Origin: Flavobacterium succinicans LMG 10402
GTDB lineage: Bacteria > Bacteroidota > Bacteroidia > Flavobacteriales > Flavobacteriaceae
Direction: 5' to 3'
NCBI RefSeq assembly: GCF_000611675.1
Contig: NZ_JATV01000011.1
Coordinates: 62,001-126,000, forward strand
DNA: 64,000 nucleotides
Program-made: the position numbers and the translations under genes
The notes under the pieces: model-generated
What the model was told of the DNA's origin: nothing
The model's input: only the letters and a program-made list of their open reading frames with translations
The model's database searches: none
Shown: in pieces, positions 7,742 through 14,602 of the stretch
Layout of the letters: every line of letters starts with the position of its first letter
Position numbering within the stretch: position 1 is the first letter of the stretch

Positions 7742-8305
7742 ATGAAAAATAGAATCAGTATACTTTTAGGAGTAAGCATTATAGTGTTGAGCGTTGTAGG
7801 TTGTAAAAACGAGGTATTACCCAAGCCAGCGGGCTATTTGCGCTTAGATTATCCCGAGGCCACCTACGCCCAAGTGCAAAACACATGTCCTTTTTCGTTC
7901 GAAATGAACGAGGCAGCCGTAGTTGCTGGCCAATCCGGTTGTGGTTTCACCATTACCTACCCGAAAATGAAAGCGACTATTTATTTGACCTACAAACCGG
8001 TTCGGAACAACGTAAAAGAGTTATTGCGCGATGCACAAAAGCTAACCTATGAACACGTCATCAAAGCCGATGATATCTTGGAGCAGCCTTTTATCAATCC
8101 AGAAAAAAAGGTGTATGGCATGTTTTATCAAGTCGATGGCAATGCAGCAACGAACTCGCAATTTTATGCCACCGATAGCACCAAGCATTTCGTGACGGGA
8201 TCGATCTATTTTTACGCCAAGCCCAATTTTGATTCTGTGATGCCCGCCGCAAGTTATGTTCGTGACGATATGAAACGTTTGTTAGAAACCCTAAAGTGGA
8301 AGTAG
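7742..8305 (+). CDS. gldD: Gliding motility lipoprotein GldD
   Basis: Essential accessory protein of Flavobacterium gliding, linked to the type IX secretion machinery; exact role unknown. The N-terminus is a lipoprotein signal (hydrophobic run then VVGCKNE), followed by the conserved PKPAGYLRLDYPEATY start of GldD, CPFSFEMN, and the end section DSTKHFVTGSIYFYAKPNFDS and RDDMKRLLETLKW. Total 187 residues, normal for GldD. A GTG two codons upstream is also possible. In F. johnsoniae, gldE lies immediately upstream of gldD; here ssb is the direct neighbour and gldE is missing. Confidence 0.92.
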   Translation: MKNRISILLGVSIIVLSVVGCKNEVLPKPAGYLRLDYPEATYAQVQNTCPFSFEMNEAAVVAGQSGCGFTITYPKMKATIYLTYKPVRNNVKELLRDAQKLTYEHVIKADDILEQPFINPEKKVYGMFYQVDGNAATNSQFYATDSTKHFVTGSIYFYAKPNFDSVMPAASYVRDDMKRLLETLKWK

Positions 8306-8340
8306 TTTTTTAGGAGCAGCACTATTGTTTTTTTAAGAAC

Positions 8341-8415
8341 GACTCCTCCTGCTGTCCGTTCTATCTTTCCCGCCGAACCCCGGCGGCAAAGGATGCCACT
8401 CCCATCAGGGCTAAA
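8341..8415 (-). repeat. Variable-hairpin intergenic repeat, copy 1
   Basis: Read on the minus strand: AGCCCTGATGGGAGTGG, CATCCTTT, then a GC-rich hairpin (CCGCC/GGCGG), then AAAGATAGAACGGACAGCAGG. It has the same constant flanks as the copies at 29247 and 42875 but a different hairpin. It sits between convergent gldD and the metal-binding lipoprotein gene. Confidence 0.7.
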
Positions 8416-8454
8416 AACAACTTTTTGTTTTTCATAAGAAAGAATTTAAAATAC

Positions 8455-8489
8455 AAAAAAAGCATTCGTTTATGGCGAATGCTTTTTTT
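8455..8489. terminator. Bidirectional terminator
   Basis: AGCATTCG (8461-8468) and CGAATGCT (8476-8483) flanked by an A run and a T run, between convergent genes. Confidence 0.85.
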
Positions 8490-8506
8490 ATGAGGTATAA
8501 TGTAAA

Positions 8507-8881
8507 CTATGACTTGGTGTTTACTACCTTGTATGTTTTGCCATCGGCAACACCTTCTATTATTTTAGTTAACGTCTCTGGATTTTGAACCGTCTTGTCA
8601 AAAGAGATAGTGGCTAACTTTTTGTCAAAATCTACTGTTGCTTTTTCTACACCTTCTGATTCAGCTAATTTTTTCTCGATCGTTTTAGCACAACCCATCG
8701 CACAAGTCATTCCTTCAATGGCCATGTTTGCGGTTTGTAGGTTAGCTGCTTCGATTGGTTTTTTCTCTTTTGGTGCTTCGACTACAGTAGCTTCGGGTTG
8801 GGATACTTTAGTTTCGTTTTTACAACCTACCATGAAAATACTGGCAATGGCAAGTGCGGCAAATGTTTTGTTGATATGCAT
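8507..8881 (-). CDS. Heavy-metal-associated (HMA) domain lipoprotein
   Basis: 124 residues: a lipoprotein signal ending MVGCKNE, a Pro/Glu/Lys-rich linker (about 25-48), then an HMA-type ferredoxin-fold domain (NMAIEGMTCAMGCAKTIEKKLAESEGVEKATVDFDKKLATISFD). The metal loop reads GMTCAMGC, a CxxxC spacing instead of the usual CxxC. The fold points to a periplasmic copper- or other soft-metal-binding protein, but the altered loop may change selectivity. No metal ATPase or regulator is adjacent. A promoter with TAATTTTG lies upstream. Confidence 0.85.
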   Translation of the reverse strand: MHINKTFAALAIASIFMVGCKNETKVSQPEATVVEAPKEKKPIEAANLQTANMAIEGMTCAMGCAKTIEKKLAESEGVEKATVDFDKKLATISFDKTVQNPETLTKIIEGVADGKTYKVVNTKS

Positions 8882-8921
8882 TGTTGTTGATTTGAAGTTG
8901 TTTTTATAAAATGGATTGGCA

Positions 8922-8954
8922 CAAAATTAATCAAAAAAGGTACCGAAGGTTCAA
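8922..8954 (-). promoter_or_regulatory. Promoter of the HMA lipoprotein gene
   Basis: Minus-strand -7 TAATTTTG (8922-8929) with -33 TTG (8952-8954), 22-base spacer. Confidence 0.55.
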
Positions 8955-8989
8955 AAAAAATGTTTCATTTTTGGTTTAAAATTCAGACT

Positions 8990-9856
8990 ATGGTTTCTAA
9001 ACAATTCAAATGGGGTTTCTTGTTTTTGTTAGCGCTCATTTGGGGCAGTTCGTTTATCTTGATCAAAAAGGGATTGGTCGGCTTAACGGCTTTTCAGTTA
9101 GGGTCGTTGCGTATCATTTTTGCTGCGCTGTTTTTGTTGTTGATTGGTTTTAGAAGTTTGGTTAAAATACCCCACCATCAATGGAAGTATATTGCTTTGA
9201 CTTCTTTGTTTGGGACCTTCATTCCAGCGTATTTGTTTGCTATTGCACAAACGCAAATAGATAGTTCTATAAGTTCTATTCTGAATTCCTTAACACCTTT
9301 GAATACTTTGTTGATTGGAGCACTTTTCTTTGGGTTGGATTTTAGACGTAATCAAATTTTTGGAGTCTTGATTGGTTTAGTAGGTAGTGCTTTGTTGATT
9401 TGGAATGGTGCGGTGCATCATCCTAATCAAAACTATTATTACGCTTTCTTAGTATTGATTGCTTCGATTTGCTATGCTACAAATGTCAATTTGATTAAAA
9501 AATATTTATCGGATTTGCCTCCGTTGAGTATTACAACGGGTAATTTTTTGGTTTTGCTTTTTCCAGCGTTGGCTGTATTATATAGTACTGATTTTTTCGC
9601 TATGACTTATGGGGCGGAAGTTCAAGAATCGGTTTTGTATATTTTGATTTTGGGAGTTTTGGGAACTGGTATTGCTAATATTATTTTCTTTAAACTGATT
9701 CAGATTTCGTCGCCTGTTTTTGCGACTTCGGTTACGTATTTGATTCCAGTGGTAGCTTTCTTTTGGGGAATGTTAGACCAAGAGTTATTAACACCTGTGC
9801 AGCTTTTTGGAGCTTTTATCGTTTTGGTTGGGGTGTATTTGTCGGCTAGAAAATAG
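8990..9856 (+). CDS. EamA/DMT-superfamily permease
   Basis: Inner-membrane transporter of about 288 residues with ten predicted membrane segments arranged as two EamA repeats. The first begins FLFLLALIWGSSFILIKKGL, a typical DMT entry segment, and the second begins YYYAFLVLIASICYATNVNLIKKYL. RhaT/YdcZ-type drug/metabolite transporters export amino acids or other metabolites; the substrate cannot be read from sequence. The start at 8990 puts the first helix near the N-terminus; an earlier in-frame start at 8960 adds MFHFWFKIQT without family support. Monocistronic; a repeat element and a terminator follow. Confidence 0.88.
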   Translation: MVSKQFKWGFLFLLALIWGSSFILIKKGLVGLTAFQLGSLRIIFAALFLLLIGFRSLVKIPHHQWKYIALTSLFGTFIPAYLFAIAQTQIDSSISSILNSLTPLNTLLIGALFFGLDFRRNQIFGVLIGLVGSALLIWNGAVHHPNQNYYYAFLVLIASICYATNVNLIKKYLSDLPPLSITTGNFLVLLFPALAVLYSTDFFAMTYGAEVQESVLYILILGVLGTGIANIIFFKLIQISSPVFATSVTYLIPVVAFFWGMLDQELLTPVQLFGAFIVLVGVYLSARK

Positions 9857-9873
9857 GTGTTGTTTAAGTGGGT

Positions 9874-9993
9874 TTGCGTGAGGGATAGAAGCTAGTTACC
9901 AAAGTAACGCGTATAGCCCGACCGCAGTTGCCAAAAGAGGCGTATAGCACGCTAGTCATATGCCTCTTTTGGTAAATGGGGTCACGCCAAAAA
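9874..9993 (+). repeat. Variable-hairpin intergenic repeat, copy 2
   Basis: Opens TTGCGTGAGGGATAGAAG, passes TATAGCCCGACC, and closes GGGTCACGCC; the opening and closing ends pair (GCGTGA/TCACGC). Inside is an 11-base stem CCAAAAGAGGC/GCCTCTTTTGG (9931-9941, 9962-9972). Lies between convergent genes. Confidence 0.75.
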
Positions 9994-10005
9994 TAGTATA
10001 AACGA

Positions 10006-10035
10006 AAAAAGACTGCTGATGAAAGCAGTCTTTTT
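10006..10035. terminator. Bidirectional terminator
   Basis: AAAAAGACTGCT (10006-10017) and AGCAGTCTTTTT (10024-10035), a 12-base stem with a 6-base loop between convergent genes. Confidence 0.85.
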
Positions 10036-10054
10036 GATATATAAGATATTGTGA

Positions 10055-12085
10055 TTATTGAAAATCGACATCAGTTACGCCTTCGTTGATTTGTATTGAA
10101 GAGGTAGTAAGTTGAAGCTCTATGCCAATGTTCATTATTGTTGTATGTGGAAATTTTATGCCTTTGACTTCTTTATAATCATTGAAGTAGGTGGTTTGAG
10201 TTCCTCTTTCCGAAGTTTTACTTTCTGCGATTTTGAAGAAGTTTAGAGTGTCATAATAAAGTGTAGATTGGCCGTCTTTGATAGCGTAAGCATCTGTACC
10301 GTTTATGGATTCTATTCCTGCTAATTTGATGCTGACTTTGTCAAGTAAAGGTAATTCGTCAAAAGGATTCATGTCGGCTTTCTTTTCTTTAAACTCTTCG
10401 ATGGAGAGGTCTTTGCGTTGGCCTTGTTGAATCGCGTATCCTGATTTGTCTCCTAAGACTCTTTTCATCATGGTCACTCCTCCAGCTTTCATTTCTACAC
10501 TCAATTTTTTGTCTGAGGTTATTTTTGAAGTCATCTCAACAGTTGTGCCTTGAACTGACCCAGAGGCAACAGTAACGATTGATTTTACCTTTTTTAAAGC
10601 TTCTTTTCCACCAATCGCTTTAATGTAGTTTTCTAAAACGTTTTTGGAAGTAACTCCTGCTGGAATTTCTTTTTTGGTGACTGGCTTTTCAATAGGAGTA
10701 CCATATTTGTCAAAAAAGTACATTGGCAATTTTAGTGTTTCTAATCCAGGTGTTACTTCGCTTGCTTTGCCAACAACGACAATGCGGTTGTTGTCTATAA
10801 GGAAGTATTTATTGGCTACACGAAGAATGTCGTCTGCGGTTACCGCGTTGATCGTTTGGATGTATTTTTCATAAAAATCGGCTGGAAGTTGCTCTGTTTC
10901 GATGTTTAAGGCATAGCGCGCCACGGCTTGTGGTTTTTGAACTTGCATTACAAAACGACCAATGTATCCTGCTTTAACGTTTTTCAAGACTTCAGCATCT
11001 ACTTTTTCGGTTCTGATTTTTTTGATTTCTTTGATGAATTCTACTACGGCACTGTCAGTAACCGCATTACGAACAGCTGAAGTGGCTACAAATTTGGTAA
11101 CATATTTTCCGGTTCCAATTTCTGAACGTGCGCCGTAAGTCCAAGCATGTTTTTCTCTTAAATTCATGTTCAAATACGAATTGAAATCGCCTCCTAAAAT
11201 TTGATTCGCAATTACTGCTGGAAAAAAATCAGGGTCGTTCATTTTTAAAGTCACCGTATTGACCAACGAAATTACAGATTGCACGGCATTAGGAACGTCG
11301 ATCAAGTTAATTTGTAGTTGATTAACATTGGGGTTGGCTGTGTACTCGGTTTTGGTGATGGTTTTTTTCTCCCAAGCACCAAATAGTTTTTCGACTGTAG
11401 CTTTGGTTTCCTTGAATTTGATGTCGCCTATGATTACCAAATACGCATTTTCTGGCACAAAGTACGTTGCGTAATTGCTTTGAACATCAGCAAGGGTTAC
11501 GTTTTTCAATGTTTCTTCGGTTACGAATTCTCCAGTGGGATGATTTTTTCCAAAGGCCAATACATCGACAACGCGACCAGAAATGGCTTCGGCACTTTTT
11601 TCATTGGCTTTCAATCCTTCGATGATTTTGGCTTTGTCTTTATCAAATTCTTCTTGGGTGAATTTTGGATATAACGCGCCTTCGGCTAGCAATTCTAAGA
11701 CACGTCCAGCATATTTTGATAGTGCGCTTGCAGAGGCCCCTTGAGAAGAAAAATTAATATTGGCGCCTAAGAAATCAATTTCTTCGTTAAAGGCATCTTT
11801 GGTTGTTTTTTGACTACCATTACCCAGTAAGCTGCTGGTTAGATCGTCTACACCTTTTTTAGCGCCTTCAGTAAAAGGAGGGTTGTCAAGTGTTAAGGTG
11901 AAAGATACTCTTGGGAGTTTATGGTTTTCCACAATCATTACTTTAAGTCCGTTTTTGAGGACAAAACTTTGTGGTTTTTTAATTTGAACTATTGGAGCGG
12001 CTCCAGGAGTGGGTTGAGGTCTATTTTGCGCTTGCATTATTCCGGTGACAAAAAATAGGGTTAAGAGAATACTTATGTTTTTCAT
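10055..12085 (-). CDS. M16-family peptidase homologue without catalytic motif, plus C-terminal domain
   Basis: 676 residues, exported (signal peptide to about AQNRP). Residues about 35-450 form the two M16 half-domains (FVLKNGLKVMIVENHKLPRVSFTLTL; VIIGDIKFKETKATVEKLFGAWEKK), but the HxxEH zinc motif is missing: VDDLTSSLLGNGSQKTT stands in its place. Residues about 480-676 are an added domain (ENYIKAIGGKEALKKVKSI; YYDTLNFFKIAE; GIKFPHTTIMNIG) resembling the LolA-like outer-membrane lipoprotein-sorting fold. It begins 14 bases after the active M16 gene ends, so the two probably form a catalytic/non-catalytic heterodimer, as in mitochondrial processing peptidase. Confidence 0.88.
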   Translation of the reverse strand: MKNISILLTLFFVTGIMQAQNRPQPTPGAAPIVQIKKPQSFVLKNGLKVMIVENHKLPRVSFTLTLDNPPFTEGAKKGVDDLTSSLLGNGSQKTTKDAFNEEIDFLGANINFSSQGASASALSKYAGRVLELLAEGALYPKFTQEEFDKDKAKIIEGLKANEKSAEAISGRVVDVLAFGKNHPTGEFVTEETLKNVTLADVQSNYATYFVPENAYLVIIGDIKFKETKATVEKLFGAWEKKTITKTEYTANPNVNQLQINLIDVPNAVQSVISLVNTVTLKMNDPDFFPAVIANQILGGDFNSYLNMNLREKHAWTYGARSEIGTGKYVTKFVATSAVRNAVTDSAVVEFIKEIKKIRTEKVDAEVLKNVKAGYIGRFVMQVQKPQAVARYALNIETEQLPADFYEKYIQTINAVTADDILRVANKYFLIDNNRIVVVGKASEVTPGLETLKLPMYFFDKYGTPIEKPVTKKEIPAGVTSKNVLENYIKAIGGKEALKKVKSIVTVASGSVQGTTVEMTSKITSDKKLSVEMKAGGVTMMKRVLGDKSGYAIQQGQRKDLSIEEFKEKKADMNPFDELPLLDKVSIKLAGIESINGTDAYAIKDGQSTLYYDTLNFFKIAESKTSERGTQTTYFNDYKEVKGIKFPHTTIMNIGIELQLTTSSIQINEGVTDVDFQ

Positions 12086-12099
12086 AGTGATTGGTCTGA

Positions 12100-13422
12100 T
12101 TATTTGGTTTTTTCGGCAGCTGGTACGTAATCTAAAACTAAACGTTGATTGGTATTCAAATACTTTTTGGCAACGTCTCTTATTTCTTCTCTGGTAATGG
12201 AGTGAATCATTTCGATTTCGGTATTGATTAGGTTGATGTCGCCATACAACATATAATAACTGGCAAGGTTTTCGGCGATTCCTTCGATTGAAGCATTTGA
12301 GCTTACAAAATTATTGTCGAATTTATTTTGCAGTTTTTGATAGTCTTTTTCAGAGATAAGTTCGGTTTGTAATTTTGTAATTTCTTCGTCAATTTCTCTT
12401 AAAATATCGGTTGCGGTGTTGCTTCCCATGGGTAAACCGTACAAAATATACATGCCGTAATCTTCTTGACTGTTGCTAAATGCGCCAACTTGTAGAGCGA
12501 TCTTTTTGTCGTCAACAATTTTTTTATACAATTTCGAGCTTTTACCATCGCTTAAATAAGAAGAGATAAGATCTAAAACACGTGCATCTCTTGTTTTCAT
12601 GGACGGGGTTCTGTAAGCGGCAACAATCGCTGGAATTTGAATGTTGCTGTCTTCAAATCTTGCTTTTATAGTTTCGGTTATAGGCTCTTCGATGAATTGT
12701 TCTCTTTTGATTGGAGCTCCTTTTGGGATAGCACCGAAATATTGTTGAATCCATTTTTTGGCTTGGTCTTTTTTGAAATCACCAGCTACAACCAAAACAG
12801 CATTATTAGGAATGTAGAATTTTTTGTTGAAGGCTTGGAATTCTTCTAAAGTGGCCGCATCTAAATGTTCCATAGAACCAATTGTTGCCCAACGGTAAGG
12901 GTGTTTTTTGAATAGGTTTTCTTTTACTACCGCTTGGAATCGGCCATAAGGTTGGTTGTCCATTCGGGTTCTTTTTTCCTCTTTTACAACTTCGTTTTGC
13001 GTGTCCACGCCAATTTTGTTGATTACTGGGTGCAATAATCTTTCGGATTCCATCCAAAGGGCTAATTCTAGGTTGTTAGAAGGAAAAACTTCGTAATAAT
13101 AGGTTCTGTCGTCTGATGTATTGGCGTTGTTTACACCTCCGTTAGCCGTTACAATCTTGAACCATTCTCCACGTTTGATGTTTTCAGTTCCTTCAAATAA
13201 CAAATGTTCGAAGAAGTGAGCAAAACCAGTACGATCTGGTTTTTCGTCTTTTGATCCAACATGATACATTACCGATGTAATTGCTACTGGAGCAGACGGA
13301 TCATGATGCAAAATGACATGCATACCATTATCTAAGTCGTATTCTTCAAAAGCTACTTTTTGTGCCGAGGCTACGCCGCCAAGCATCAATGCGCTACTCA
13401 ATGCCATTATTGTTTTTTTCAT
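12100..13422 (-). CDS. M16-family zinc metallopeptidase, catalytic subunit
   Basis: 440 residues with a signal peptide (ends near VASAQK), so periplasmic. The inverted zinc motif HFFEH is at residues 69-73, followed by the downstream acidic ligand region NEVVKEEKRTRMDNQPYG (about 143-160). The second half has the Arg/Tyr pattern of the non-catalytic M16 lobe (YRTPSMKTRDARVLDLISSYLSDGKSSKLYKK). Members degrade peptides or process precursors; the substrate is unknown. First gene of a two-gene operon with the inactive homologue. A -7 TACATTTG lies upstream. Confidence 0.93.
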   Translation of the reverse strand: MKKTIMALSSALMLGGVASAQKVAFEEYDLDNGMHVILHHDPSAPVAITSVMYHVGSKDEKPDRTGFAHFFEHLLFEGTENIKRGEWFKIVTANGGVNNANTSDDRTYYYEVFPSNNLELALWMESERLLHPVINKIGVDTQNEVVKEEKRTRMDNQPYGRFQAVVKENLFKKHPYRWATIGSMEHLDAATLEEFQAFNKKFYIPNNAVLVVAGDFKKDQAKKWIQQYFGAIPKGAPIKREQFIEEPITETIKARFEDSNIQIPAIVAAYRTPSMKTRDARVLDLISSYLSDGKSSKLYKKIVDDKKIALQVGAFSNSQEDYGMYILYGLPMGSNTATDILREIDEEITKLQTELISEKDYQKLQNKFDNNFVSSNASIEGIAENLASYYMLYGDINLINTEIEMIHSITREEIRDVAKKYLNTNQRLVLDYVPAAEKTK

Positions 13423-13480
13423 AAGGTTACGTAATAGTTTAATTTTTCTATTGGTGGGTTTTGAATTGTAATTGTTACAT

Positions 13481-13488
13481 CAAATGTA
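13481..13488 (-). promoter_or_regulatory. -7 promoter element of the M16 operon
   Basis: TACATTTG on the minus strand fits TAnnTTTG, 58 bases before the start codon; no clear -33 TTG. Confidence 0.45.
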
Positions 13489-13612
13489 GTTTTTTTAATC
13501 ATTTCTTGTAAAAAATATCTTGTTTTTAGCTTATTTTAACATCTGTTGTATTTGTGTAAAAGTCTTGTTTGTCAGGCTTTAGGGTTGGTTTGATTTTTTT
13601 TTTATGTTTAAA

Positions 13613-13642
13613 TTGCAGGAATGATTTTTAGTTGTATATTTG
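13613..13642 (+). promoter_or_regulatory. Promoter of rplU-rpmA
   Basis: -33 TTG (13613-13615), 19-base spacer, -7 TATATTTG (13635-13642): an ideal match to the Bacteroidetes consensus, 30 bases before rplU. Confidence 0.8.
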
Positions 13643-13672
13643 CAACCTTAAAAATCAATAAATCAATTTGGT

Positions 13673-14101
13673 ATGTATGCAATCGTAGAGATAGCAGGGC
13701 AACAATTCAAAGTAAGCAAAGACTTAAAGGTTTATGTTCACCGTTTGGCTAATGAAGAAGGTTCAAAAGTTTCTTTTGACAAAGTTCTTTTATTAGACGA
13801 TAATGGAAATGTAACTTTAGGCGCCCCAGCTATAGAAGGTGCTTCTGTAGAAGCTAAAGTGTTACAACACTTAAAAGGAGATAAAGTTATCGTTTTCAAA
13901 AAGAAAAGAAGAAAAGGATACAAAAAGAGAAATGGTCACAGACAATATCTTACTCAAATTGTAATTGAAGGTATTACTGCAGGTGGAACAGCTAAAAAAG
14001 CAGCTCCAAAAAAAGCAGCTGTTGAAGCTACAACTGAAGAAGCGCCAGCTCCTAAAGTAAAAAAAGCTCCAAAAGCTAAAAAAGAAGATACAAAAGAATA
14101 A
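13673..14101 (+). CDS. rplU: 50S ribosomal protein L21
   Basis: Large-subunit protein bL21. Residues 1-103 match the family: MYAIVEIAGQQFKVSKDLKVYVHRL, FDKVLLLDD, and the conserved FKKKRRKGYKKRNGHRQ rRNA-binding loop. From about residue 105 there is a 37-residue Lys/Ala/Glu-rich tail (KKAAPKKAAVEATTEEAPAPK...) beyond the usual bL21 length, common in Bacteroidetes and probably disordered. Followed 24 bases later by rpmA, the standard L21-L27 pair. Confidence 0.98.
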   Translation: MYAIVEIAGQQFKVSKDLKVYVHRLANEEGSKVSFDKVLLLDDNGNVTLGAPAIEGASVEAKVLQHLKGDKVIVFKKKRRKGYKKRNGHRQYLTQIVIEGITAGGTAKKAAPKKAAVEATTEEAPAPKVKKAPKAKKEDTKE

Positions 14102-14125
14102 TAACAATATTAAAACCAATACGTC

Positions 14126-14386
14126 ATGGCTCACAAGAAAGGTGTCGGTAGTTCTAAGAATGGTAGAGAATCAGAATCAAAACGTTTAGGCGTTAAGATT
14201 TTTGGTGGTCAAGCTGCTATTGCTGGGAACATCATCGTAAGACAAAGAGGTTCTAAACACAATCCAGGTGAAAATGTTTACATCAGTAAAGATCACACAT
14301 TACACGCAAGAGTAGCTGGAGTTGTGAAGTTCCAAAAGAAAAAAGACAACAAATCATACGTTTCTATTCTTCCATTCGAAGCATAG
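14126..14386 (+). CDS. rpmA: 50S ribosomal protein L27
   Basis: 86-residue bL27 of normal length. [20 protein letters not shown] is the N-terminal tail that reaches the peptidyl-transferase centre; [22 protein letters not shown] and GKDHTL-like [12 protein letters not shown] follow. The N-terminus starts directly with MAHKK, so there is no cleavable extension of the Firmicutes type. Co-transcribed with rplU and closed by a strong terminator. Confidence 0.98.
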   Translation: MAHKKGVGSSKNGRESESKRLGVKIFGGQAAIAGNIIVRQRGSKHNPGENVYISKDHTLHARVAGVVKFQKKKDNKSYVSILPFEA

Positions 14387-14405
14387 TTAACATAAGAATG
14401 TTATC

Positions 14406-14439
14406 AAAAAAAACCTATCCATTCGGATAGGTTTTTTTT
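14406..14439 (+). terminator. Terminator of rplU-rpmA
   Basis: A run then CCTATCC (14414-14420), loop ATTC, GGATAGG (14425-14431), then eight T. Confidence 0.9.
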
Positions 14440-14602
14440 GTTGTGACAAAATGCAATATATACCGTCTTGCTATTTTGTAGTTTTGATAGCTTATCTCTA
14501 GACTATCATAAAATATAGTATTTCCACTTTTTTCATCTTTAACGAAAGTCAATGGGAACTTTTTGCTTGTAAGATTTTAGAGTAGTAGTTTGATAGGTTC
14601 TG

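Noticed and set aside
13871..14134. Minus-strand Phe/Ser/Cys-rich ORF over rplU
   Set aside because: It is the antisense reading of the Lys/Glu/Ala-rich L21 tail; the repetitive composition comes from that alone.
14440..14602. tRNA or small RNA downstream of rpmA
   Set aside because: No cloverleaf, TTCGA-type T arm or CCA end; no promoter of the TAnnTTTG type recognised.
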